A stretch of 64,000 nt of DNA from Oceanihabitans sp. 2_MG-2023 (lineage in GTDB: Bacteria > Bacteroidota > Bacteroidia > Flavobacteriales > Flavobacteriaceae): positions 744,001 through 808,000 of the forward strand of contig NZ_JAUOQT010000001.1 of NCBI RefSeq assembly GCF_030547245.1, read 5' to 3'. The translations under genes were made by a program, and so were the position numbers. Below the pieces are notes generated by a model, which saw only the letters and a list, made by a program, of their open reading frames with translations, made no database searches and was not told the DNA's origin. Of the stretch, positions 55,066 to 62,747 are shown one piece after another. Within the stretch, counting starts at the first letter, position 1. The number at the start of each line of letters is the position of its first letter.

Positions 55066-55823
55066 TAGATTGCATTTTTGTTTTCAGATTCTTCTTTTAA
55101 TAGGTTTACTGTGCTTATAGAAGCAGCAGTAACACTAAGAGGTAGTACTAAAATAACACCAATAATTGGTATTAATAAAAAGAGCATAAACAAAATGCCG
55201 TTACCTGTTGCAACACCTCTATTTTTTCTTATGAATTGAATACTTTCTCGATATTTAAAATGTCTCTCTAACGTATAATCCATATTACCAAAGCCAGCAT
55301 AATAGGCTTGCATTAAAAATAATAATACGGTTGAAAATATATTGACTATTGGAATAAATTTAAGGATTAATAAAGGAATAGTAAATAAAAGTTCTTTTCC
55401 CAAATTTCTAATATTGATGCGTATACCTCTCCATAATTGTTCTTGAAAGGAAGTGTCTCTGTGCGAATGGCTTTCTATACCTGTTAGATGTGTTTCAATT
55501 TTTTCGGAAACAGGGCTCATAAATGGCGCAGAAAGTGCCATAATAATATGTTTATATAGAATTAAACCTATTGCTAAAACGGCAATACCACCTATAAAAG
55601 TGGAAATGGAAGTGAAGGTTTCTTTTCCCCATTCCCAAAACCATATTTTAGCTATAAAACTACCAACATTATCGGATAATCCATACGCAGAAAAACCAAT
55701 AATAGATGCAGTAACTAAACTAATAATGATTGGAATGAAAAAGAATTTCCAAAGCTTTAGTTTGGATATTAATGCGAAACTATTTGCGTATGCTTTTAAG
55801 CCTTTTAGTATGTTTTTAACCAT
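55065..55823 (-). CDS. EI24 domain membrane protein (CysZ-like)
   Basis: 252 residues with several long hydrophobic segments (about 27-50, 70-92, 150-180 and 210-235) typical of the EI24/CysZ family. CysZ is a sulfate channel or sulfate-uptake aid in proteobacteria. Whether this homologue moves sulfate is unknown. Its start lies behind a structured 177-nt spacer that separates it from hemE; it overlaps the GNAT gene by one base. Confidence 0.82.
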   Translation of the reverse strand: MVKNILKGLKAYANSFALISKLKLWKFFFIPIIISLVTASIIGFSAYGLSDNVGSFIAKIWFWEWGKETFTSISTFIGGIAVLAIGLILYKHIIMALSAPFMSPVSEKIETHLTGIESHSHRDTSFQEQLWRGIRINIRNLGKELLFTIPLLILKFIPIVNIFSTVLLFLMQAYYAGFGNMDYTLERHFKYRESIQFIRKNRGVATGNGILFMLFLLIPIIGVILVLPLSVTAASISTVNLLKEESENKNAI

Positions 55824-55844
55824 AGTTTTATTTTGAAACTAAGC

Positions 55845-55985
55845 CTTGCGTTAGCGATTGCAGCATTTGTTGAAGCTCTTTTAGTTGCTATAAAAGCAAC
55901 TAAAAAGCGACTGCGGAAAGCGCGACCTACTTTTTTACACCTATAAGTAGTAATTAAAAACGAATTGTTACTTAAAAAAGTAGGT
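55845..55985. repeat. Structured intergenic element, family D copy 2 with two inverted repeats
   Basis: Between hemE and the EI24 gene. It contains an 11-bp perfect stem TTTTAGTTGCT/AGCAACTAAAA (55879-55905) and a 13-bp inverted repeat ACCTACTTTTTTA (55925-55937) with its complement at 55973-55985, 35 nt apart. The block around 55860-55915 is the reverse of family D copy 1 at 48295. Confidence 0.6.
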
Positions 55986-56000
55986 AACGCCCAAATTATT

Positions 56001-57026
56001 TTACGCTTTATATTCTTTTACTGCGTCTATAAATGCCTTTGCATTTTCTAATGGTATGTTTGGTAAAATACCATGACCTAGGTTTACAATGTATTTATCT
56101 TTTCCGAAATCGTTTATCATTTGGGTAACCATTTTTTTGATTTCTGCTGGAGGTGAAAATAATCTTGTAGGATCAAAATTACCTTGAAGCGTGATGTTTC
56201 CACCGGTTAAATACCTTGCATTTCTTGCAGAGCATGTCCAGTCAATTCCTAAAGCAGAAGCGCCAGATTTAGCCATTTCACCAAGCGCAAACCAGCATCC
56301 TTTACCAAAGGCAATTACAGGAGCATCGTCTTTTAAAGCATCAATGATTTGTTGTATATATTGCCAAGAGAATTCTTGATAATCTACAGGAGAAAGCATG
56401 CCTCCCCAAGAATCAAAAACCTGAACAGCGTTTACACCTGCTTTTACTTTTTCTTTTAAGTATGCAATGGTGGTGTCTGTAATTTTTTGTAATAATCCAT
56501 GCGCAGCAACAGGGTTTGTAAAACAAAATTCTTTTGCTTTATCAAAGTTTTTAGAGCCTTGGCCTTGAACGCAATAACAAAGTATGGTCCATGGAGAACC
56601 TGCAAAACCAATTAATGGAACTTCGTCATTAAGTTTTTCTTTGGTTGCTTTTATAGCTTGATATACATAATCTAAAGCTTCTGTTACGTCAGGAACAATA
56701 ACGTTATCAACGTCTTTTTGAGAGCGAATAGGATTTGGTAAATATGGACCAAAGTTTGGTTTCATTTGTACCTCAATATTCATCGCTTGCGGAATGACTA
56801 AGATGTCTGAAAATAAAATAGCAGCATCCATGCCATAACGACGAATTGGTTGCACGGTAATTTCACTTGCTAATTCAGGAGTTTGACAACGTGTAAAAAA
56901 ATCGTATTTGGCCTTTATTTCCATAAATTCTGGAAGATAGCGTCCTGCTTGACGCATCATCCAAACTGGTGGACGTTCTACGGTTTCTCCTTTTAATGCT
57001 CTTAAAAATAAATCGTTTTTCAACAT
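56001..57026 (-). CDS. hemE: Uroporphyrinogen decarboxylase
   Basis: 341 residues, standard length. The N-terminal [16 protein letters not shown] and the conserved Asp in [13 protein letters not shown] form the active site; GFAGSPWTI and [12 protein letters not shown] follow. It removes four carboxyls from uroporphyrinogen III to give coproporphyrinogen III. It lies 72 nt after hemCD. Confidence 0.97.
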   Translation of the reverse strand: MLKNDLFLRALKGETVERPPVWMMRQAGRYLPEFMEIKAKYDFFTRCQTPELASEITVQPIRRYGMDAAILFSDILVIPQAMNIEVQMKPNFGPYLPNPIRSQKDVDNVIVPDVTEALDYVYQAIKATKEKLNDEVPLIGFAGSPWTILCYCVQGQGSKNFDKAKEFCFTNPVAAHGLLQKITDTTIAYLKEKVKAGVNAVQVFDSWGGMLSPVDYQEFSWQYIQQIIDALKDDAPVIAFGKGCWFALGEMAKSGASALGIDWTCSARNARYLTGGNITLQGNFDPTRLFSPPAEIKKMVTQMINDFGKDKYIVNLGHGILPNIPLENAKAFIDAVKEYKA

Positions 57027-57098
57027 AGTTAATCGTTGTTGGTTAGAAGTTTATAGTTGTAAAAGGTTAGGGAATCAACAACTAATAACTTGTAACAC

Positions 57099-58682
57099 TT
57101 ATATATAATGTTCGTTTACTAATTGTATAACACTTTCTACTGTTGGTACTTTTGCAATACGAATGTCTTTAAAGTGTTTTTTTGCTTCTTTGGCAGTGGT
57201 TTCTCCAATACAAAAAGCAATCATATTATCTTTTACATTGTTTTCTTGTTTGAAACTCTGTACTGTAGATGGACTATAAAACAGAATCGCTTCAACAGTG
57301 TCTTCAAGTTTTACAGCGTCTAGTTTGGTTTGGTAGGCTTCTATTTCATTAACAGTAATGTTGTTTTCTGTTAAAATAGTTGGTATAGCATCTAGTCTTA
57401 AGTCGCTACAAAAATAAGTCACTTCTGTACCTTCTATATAGTCTACTAGATAAGTGGCTAATTTGGTTGCATTTGGTTCTGTGTGTTTCACTTTACCAAT
57501 ACGCTTTTCTATTAAACGTTTTGTTCTTCTACCTACGCAGTAAATATTTTCAAATTGTAATTCTACCGCGGAGAAATTTTGAAGTAAAGCTTCTACCGCA
57601 TTTTGACTTGTAATTACTACATTTTTAATAGGGTTTCTAACTACTTGCGGTTTTAGTCTATTGCTATTAATTTTTACAAAATCAGAGCTTGCTACACCAA
57701 GGTTGTCATTTACCAATAAACGTTGGTCTTCGGTAAGTGCTTTTGTAGAATACACTTTAGTAGGTTTGTTAGATTCTTTAATAGCATCCATCAAGCGTTT
57801 TCCGCCTTTTTCTATTACATAGTCTGCACACCATTGGGCAATGTCATGATGTTCTCCAACAGGTTTTACACGTTGTACCGTTATTTTTTTACTTCCATTA
57901 GGACTTAATAAAACACCATCGAAATGTATTTCCTCCTCTTTTATATAGCATAAAGCACCAATTGGAGCGGTGCACCCACCTTCTAAACGATTTAAAAACT
58001 CACGTTCAATTTGTGTGCAAGTTTGTGTTTCTTCATCGTTAATTTCTTTTAAAATAGCTCTAGTTTCTTCATCTTCTTCTAAAGCGGCAACCATAATTGC
58101 TCCTTGAGCTGCTGCTGGAATCATCCATTCTAAATTGACAGCAGTTTCTGGACGTAAACCTAAGCGTCCAATTCCTGCGGCAGCAAAAATAGCTGCATCA
58201 AAATGTTCGGTTTCGTCTAATTTTTGCAATCGCGTATTAACATTTCCACGAATATCTTCTATAGTATGTGTAGGATAGCGATTTAACCATTGTGCTTTTC
58301 TACGTAAACTGCTGGTTGCAATTACTGCGTCTCTAGCGCCTAAAAATTCTTCTGTTGTTTTGTAGACTAAGGTGTCACGTACATTACCACGTTTTAAAAC
58401 AGCAGCTTGAATAATACCTTTAGGTAATAATGTTGGTACATCTTTTAGAGAGTGCACAGCAATATCAATATCACCATTAAGCATAGCAATGTCTAGCGTT
58501 TTTGTGAAAATTCCTGTAATTCCTAGTTCGTAAAGTGGTTTGTTTAGTTGTAAGTCTCCAGTAGATTTTACAGGAACTAAAATTGTTTTATAACCAAGAT
58601 GTTCTAATTGGCTTTTTACGATGTTGGCTTGGTATAATGCAAGTTCGCTGTCGCGAGTACCAATTCTAATAGTTTTAGACAT
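57099..58682 (-). CDS. hemC: Fused hydroxymethylbilane synthase and uroporphyrinogen-III synthase
   Basis: 527 residues. The HemC part (1 to about 300) starts KTIRIGTRDSELALYQAN, has IATSSLRRKAQW and the cofactor-binding Cys237 in LEGGCTAPIG. The HemD part (about 340-527) is a weak but recognisable double Rossmann-like domain (VVITSQNAVEAL, then AILFYSPSTVQSF and FCIGETTAKEA). One polypeptide thus makes hydroxymethylbilane and closes it to uroporphyrinogen III, avoiding loss of the unstable intermediate. It overlaps hemA by 8 nt. Confidence 0.93.
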   Translation of the reverse strand: MSKTIRIGTRDSELALYQANIVKSQLEHLGYKTILVPVKSTGDLQLNKPLYELGITGIFTKTLDIAMLNGDIDIAVHSLKDVPTLLPKGIIQAAVLKRGNVRDTLVYKTTEEFLGARDAVIATSSLRRKAQWLNRYPTHTIEDIRGNVNTRLQKLDETEHFDAAIFAAAGIGRLGLRPETAVNLEWMIPAAAQGAIMVAALEEDEETRAILKEINDEETQTCTQIEREFLNRLEGGCTAPIGALCYIKEEEIHFDGVLLSPNGSKKITVQRVKPVGEHHDIAQWCADYVIEKGGKRLMDAIKESNKPTKVYSTKALTEDQRLLVNDNLGVASSDFVKINSNRLKPQVVRNPIKNVVITSQNAVEALLQNFSAVELQFENIYCVGRRTKRLIEKRIGKVKHTEPNATKLATYLVDYIEGTEVTYFCSDLRLDAIPTILTENNITVNEIEAYQTKLDAVKLEDTVEAILFYSPSTVQSFKQENNVKDNMIAFCIGETTAKEAKKHFKDIRIAKVPTVESVIQLVNEHYI

Positions 58683-59937
58683 TTTTTGTAGCTGTTTCTA
58701 GTTGAAACACTTTTTTTATGAGTTCTAGACTTTCGTCTGTAGAGATTGCATCATCTTTTAGGTGGTGTGCAAAATGATTTGTTATTTTTTGAATAATTTT
58801 ATTACCAATAATTTCCGCTTGTTCTTCGTTAAAATTTACCATTTTTTTACGTTGCGTATCTAATTCGGCATTTTTAAAATCTTGTAACTTATGCTTTAAA
58901 GCTTTAATGGTAGGAGCAAATTTTCTGGTTTCTAGCCAGGCATTAAATTCGGCTTTCACCTCTTCAATAATTTGTTCTGCAAACGGAATATGTTCTTTAC
59001 GTTTTTCTAATGTATCATCTGTTATTTTAGACAAATGATCTAAATGAACTAAAGTAACATTTTCGAGTTCGTTTACGTTTTCGTTTACGTTTTTCGGAAT
59101 AGATAAATCTAAAATTAAAAGCGGTTTTTTGTTTTGCACAATATGTTTGTCTACTGTTGGCATTTGAGCTCCAGTAGCAACTATTAATATATCTGAAGTA
59201 TGAATTTCTTCTTGTAAATTGCTGTAATCTTTAACAACGAGATTAAATTTTCCAGCAATCGCTTCGGCTTTATCTTTGGTCCTATTAATTAATGTGATTT
59301 GTTCATTTTGAGAATGCTTCACTAAATTTTCACAGGTGTTTCTTCCTATTTTTCCTGTTCCGAAGAGTAGGATGTTTTTTTGTGAAACGTTTTCTACTTC
59401 ATTTAAAATATATTGTACAGAAGCAAAAGAAACAGAAGTCGCTCCTGTGGAAATATTCGTTTCGGTTTTAATACGTTTACTAGATTGAATAACTGCATTT
59501 ATTAAACGCTCGGAAAAGTGATTTAATAAACCTTCTTTTTTAGATTGTGATGCAGCGTGTTTTAACTGACCGATGATTTCGAAATCTCCTAAAATCTGAC
59601 TATCTAATCCAGAACCAACACGAAACATATGTGAAATAGCATCTTTATTTTTAAAAACGAATGCTACTTTTTGAAATTCTTCGACAGTACCTTTAGTGTT
59701 ATCACAAAGTAATTTTATAAGTTGAAAAGGGTGTTGTGCAAACCCGTAGATTTCTGTTCTGTTACAAGTAGAAGTAACAATAAGGCTTTCAATACCTTCT
59801 TGTTTTGCTTGTTCTAGTAAGTTTGTTTTAGATTCTGAGTCTAAACTAAAGTGCCCACGAATTTCGGCGTCCGCTTTTTTATAGCTTAAACCAATTGCGT
59901 AAAATGAATTGCCTTTAGAAATATTGTACTGCTCCAT
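58675..59937 (-). CDS. hemA: Glutamyl-tRNA reductase
   Basis: 420 residues. The catalytic Cys58 is in VTSTCNRTEIYGF; GSGLDSQILGDFEIIGQ and the NADPH-binding LFGTGKIGRNTCENL follow, then the helical dimerisation domain. It reduces glutamyl-tRNA to glutamate-1-semialdehyde, the committed and usually regulated step of C5 haem synthesis. It is divergent from the AraC gene across a 193-nt region with a palindrome. Confidence 0.97.
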   Translation of the reverse strand: MEQYNISKGNSFYAIGLSYKKADAEIRGHFSLDSESKTNLLEQAKQEGIESLIVTSTCNRTEIYGFAQHPFQLIKLLCDNTKGTVEEFQKVAFVFKNKDAISHMFRVGSGLDSQILGDFEIIGQLKHAASQSKKEGLLNHFSERLINAVIQSSKRIKTETNISTGATSVSFASVQYILNEVENVSQKNILLFGTGKIGRNTCENLVKHSQNEQITLINRTKDKAEAIAGKFNLVVKDYSNLQEEIHTSDILIVATGAQMPTVDKHIVQNKKPLLILDLSIPKNVNENVNELENVTLVHLDHLSKITDDTLEKRKEHIPFAEQIIEEVKAEFNAWLETRKFAPTIKALKHKLQDFKNAELDTQRKKMVNFNEEQAEIIGNKIIQKITNHFAHHLKDDAISTDESLELIKKVFQLETATKNV

Positions 59938-59960
59938 TACCTGATTTGGATATTACCAGA

Positions 59961-59968
59961 CAAAAATA
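59961..59968 (-). promoter_or_regulatory. Candidate -7 element of hemA
   Basis: On the minus strand TATTTTTG matches TAnnTTTG, 23 nt before the hemA start codon. The upstream -33 position has only TTTTA. Confidence 0.45.
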
Positions 59969-59994
59969 GAACGGTTATGTCTATAAAAGTAACG

Positions 59995-60010
59995 CTAAAA
60001 GAACTTTTAG
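59995..60010. promoter_or_regulatory. Palindromic operator candidate between hemA and the AraC gene
   Basis: CTAAAAGAACTTTTAG is a perfect 7-bp inverted repeat around AA. It lies about 27 nt upstream of the hemA -7 box, between the two divergent promoters, where an AraC-type or metal-responsive regulator could act on both. Confidence 0.5.
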
Positions 60011-60062
60011 TGTCGTTTGTGGTTTTTTAGCACTTTTTTTAAATAATATATGATAAATGTCA

Positions 60063-60070
60063 TACTTTTG
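60063..60070 (+). promoter_or_regulatory. Candidate -7 element of the AraC-hemH operon
   Basis: TACTTTTG matches TAnnTTTG, 60 nt before the ATG at 60131. A T-run stands in the -33 position. Confidence 0.45.
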
Positions 60071-60130
60071 CAGTCATAGCAATGCTTTTTAGCGCAATTG
60101 TTTAGAACAATTCTAAATAAGATTTTAAAA

Positions 60131-61027
60131 ATGAAAGAGAATACAACTTTAAAAAATGTCGCTAAAGGTACTTTTAATGAAACGAAAGTAGAAGATGGTT
60201 TTTTTGTGTTAACTTATCAAAATGAAAACCAGGCAGTTGAAACCTTAGCTCGTGAAATAGATAGTAGTTTCATTCAGTTTCATTTTTGTATTAAAGGATC
60301 TGGTGCGTTCTTATTTAATAATGGAAGTTATACATTAAGTATAGATGACGAAACATCTTTGCTTTTATATAATCCGCAACGAGATTTACCAATTCATTTA
60401 AAAGTAAATACAAATACTTGGCTGGTTACGCTTTTAATTTCCATTAAAAAATTTCACGGATTATTTAGTCAAGAGGCAGATTATATCACGTTTTTAAGTG
60501 ATGATAATAAAGATAAAAAGTATTATAAAGATGGAAAAATTTCTCCATCTATGTCAATTGCTTTAAACCAATTGATACATTATAATTTAAATCAATCTAT
60601 TAAGAACCTCTATTTTAAAGGAAAAGCTTATGAGCTTTTAAGCTTGTATTTTAATAGAAATGAAGATGCAGATATTGAGCAATGTCCTTTTTTAGTTGAT
60701 GAAACTAACGTAATAAAAATAAGAAAAGCAAAAGATATTATTATCTCTAGAATGGCAGAGCCACCAAGTTTGCAAGAGTTGGCAGATGAAATTGAATTAA
60801 GTTTAAAGAAACTTAAAGAAGGCTTTAAACAAATTTATGGCGATTCTGTTTTTAGTTTTTTATTAGATTACAAAATGGAAGTCGCTAGAAAATTATTAGA
60901 ATCAGGAGATCATAATGTAAATGAAGTTGGGCATAAAGTTGGTTACAGTACATCTAGCCATTTTATTGCCGCTTTTAAAAAGAAATATGGTACTACTCCA
61001 AAAAAATATATACAATCTATAACTTAA
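60131..61027 (+). CDS. AraC family transcriptional regulator
   Basis: 298 residues from ATG 60131 (an earlier TTG would add eleven non-typical residues). The N-terminal about 190 residues form a sensory region with a cupin-like pattern (IQFHFCIKGSGAFLFNNGSY). The C-terminal AraC domain has two helix-turn-helix motifs (LQELADEIELSLKKLKEGFK and NEVGHKVGYSTSSHFIAAFK). It lies between hemA (divergent) and hemH (31 nt downstream), so it is probably the local haem or iron regulator, in the manner of PchR-type AraC proteins. The ligand is not known. Confidence 0.88.
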   Translation: MKENTTLKNVAKGTFNETKVEDGFFVLTYQNENQAVETLAREIDSSFIQFHFCIKGSGAFLFNNGSYTLSIDDETSLLLYNPQRDLPIHLKVNTNTWLVTLLISIKKFHGLFSQEADYITFLSDDNKDKKYYKDGKISPSMSIALNQLIHYNLNQSIKNLYFKGKAYELLSLYFNRNEDADIEQCPFLVDETNVIKIRKAKDIIISRMAEPPSLQELADEIELSLKKLKEGFKQIYGDSVFSFLLDYKMEVARKLLESGDHNVNEVGHKVGYSTSSHFIAAFKKKYGTTPKKYIQSIT

Positions 61028-61028
61028 A

Positions 61029-61050
61029 TATTTCCGCTTTGCGGAAAACA
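61029..61050. repeat. Short palindrome, family B, copy 4
   Basis: TTTCCGC-TTT-GCGGAAA, a perfect 7-bp stem in the 31-nt spacer between the AraC gene and hemH. Confidence 0.65.
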
Positions 61051-61058
61051 CTATATAA

Positions 61059-62090
61059 ATGAGTAAAGGAATATTATTAGTAAATCTAGGTTCGCCAGAA
61101 AGCCCAGAACCTAAAGATGTTAAAAGGTATTTAGGGGAGTTTTTAATGGACGAAAGAGTTATTGACCTGCCAGTTTTGGCTAGAACAGCGTTGGTGAAAG
61201 GTATTATTTTAAATACAAGACCAAAAGCATCTGCAGCTGCATATAAAAAAATATGGTGGGAAGAAGGTTCTCCTCTTATTGTTCTTTCGGAAAGGCTTCA
61301 AAAGAAAGTACAAAAAAAGACAGAAATGCCTGTTGCATTAGCCATGCGTTATGGAACTATGACCATTAAAAAAGGGATTCAAGAATTGATAGATAAAGGC
61401 GTAGACGAAGTTTTACTTTTTCCGTTATATCCTCAATTTGCAATGGCAACTACTGAAACGATTACGGTTTTAGCAGAAAAATTGCAACGAAAATTTTTTC
61501 CGAATATAAAAATTGAATCTGTTCCAGCTTTTTATAATAAACCGGATTATATTGAAGTATTATCGAATAATATTGCAGGACATTTAGAAGGTAAAAACTA
61601 TGACCATGTATTGTTTTCTTATCATGGAGTTCCAGAAAGACATATTAGAAAAAGTGATGTAACAAAATCCCATTGTAAAATCGATGGAAGCTGTTGTGCA
61701 ACACCAAGTAAGGCGCATGAGTTTTGCTATAGGCATCAGTGTCTGGAGGTTACCAGATTGGTTGCCGAAAAATTACAATTTAAAAAAGGGGTTTTTTCTA
61801 CATCGTTTCAATCTAGATTAGGATTTGATCCTTGGTTACAGCCATATACCGATAGAACTATAGAGCGTTTAGGGAAAGAAGGCGTACAAAATATGGCTAT
61901 TATTACACCAGCTTTTGTAAGTGATTGTTTAGAAACTTTAGAAGAGATAGCTATGGAAGGTCAGGAGATTTTTCATGAAATGGGAGGGAAAGAATTTACA
62001 ACTGTTCCTTGTTTAAATGATGATGATGCTTGGGTTGCATTACTTGCTAAATGGATGAATAATTGGTCTGAAAACGGTTCTTTATCGTAA
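61059..62090 (+). CDS. hemH: Ferrochelatase
   Basis: 343 residues. LLVNLGSPESPEPKDVKRYL at the N-terminus, the catalytic His in LFSYHGVPERHI, and TSFQSRLGFDPWLQPYTD are conserved. After the His there is a Cys-rich insertion (HCKIDGSCCATPSKAHEFCY, then RHQC) absent from the E. coli enzyme; it may bind a 2Fe-2S cluster as described for some bacterial ferrochelatases. It inserts ferrous iron into protoporphyrin IX. hemJ follows after 7 nt. Confidence 0.95.
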   Translation: MSKGILLVNLGSPESPEPKDVKRYLGEFLMDERVIDLPVLARTALVKGIILNTRPKASAAAYKKIWWEEGSPLIVLSERLQKKVQKKTEMPVALAMRYGTMTIKKGIQELIDKGVDEVLLFPLYPQFAMATTETITVLAEKLQRKFFPNIKIESVPAFYNKPDYIEVLSNNIAGHLEGKNYDHVLFSYHGVPERHIRKSDVTKSHCKIDGSCCATPSKAHEFCYRHQCLEVTRLVAEKLQFKKGVFSTSFQSRLGFDPWLQPYTDRTIERLGKEGVQNMAIITPAFVSDCLETLEEIAMEGQEIFHEMGGKEFTTVPCLNDDDAWVALLAKWMNNWSENGSLS

Positions 62091-62097
62091 TATAGCT

Positions 62098-62646
62098 ATG
62101 GATTATTATAACTACATAAAAGCGTTACATCTTATCTTTGTTATTACTTGGTTTGCTGGTTTATTTTATATTCCTAGACTTTTTGTGTATCAAATTGAAG
62201 CTTTTCATAAACCTTCACCCGACAAAGAGATCCTTGGTAAACAACTTAAATTAATGGCCAAACGTTTATGGAATATTATTACTTGGCCTTCTGCAATTTT
62301 AGCAACTGTTTTCGCAATTTGGTTACTTGTTTTACAACCTTTTTGGTTGCAACAACCTTGGATGCATGTTAAATTAACCTTTGTTGTTTTGTTAATAATC
62401 TATCATTTAAAAACACATCAGTTTTACAAACAATTGCAAAAGGGAGTGGTTAAAAAAACTTCTAATTTTATGCGTTTATGGAACGAAGGCGCAACCTTTA
62501 TTCTGTTTGCTGTTGTATTTTTGGTTATACTTAAAAGCGCTTTTAATTGGATTTTTGGAGTTGTAGGAATTCTTGTTTTAGGTGTTTTGTTAATGTTAGG
62601 TTTTAAACTTTATAAAAACATTCGAAATAGAAATCCGGAAGCTTAA
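62098..62646 (+). CDS. hemJ: Protoporphyrinogen IX oxidase HemJ
   Basis: 182 residues with four or five membrane helices. YIKALHLIFVITWFAGLFYI and PRLFVYQIEA contain the conserved His and Arg of HemJ, and a second His lies in WMHVKL. HemJ oxidises protoporphyrinogen IX to protoporphyrin IX, the step before ferrochelatase. It is 7 nt after hemH and clearly co-transcribed. Confidence 0.92.
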   Translation: MDYYNYIKALHLIFVITWFAGLFYIPRLFVYQIEAFHKPSPDKEILGKQLKLMAKRLWNIITWPSAILATVFAIWLLVLQPFWLQQPWMHVKLTFVVLLIIYHLKTHQFYKQLQKGVVKKTSNFMRLWNEGATFILFAVVFLVILKSAFNWIFGVVGILVLGVLLMLGFKLYKNIRNRNPEA

Positions 62647-62747
62647 TTTAATATTGAATTTTACATGCAATGTATTTGGTGTGATTATTGTTATATTTAG
62701 ACAATTACAACACTAATTTAAGATCCCTAGTTTATACAGGCATTTCT

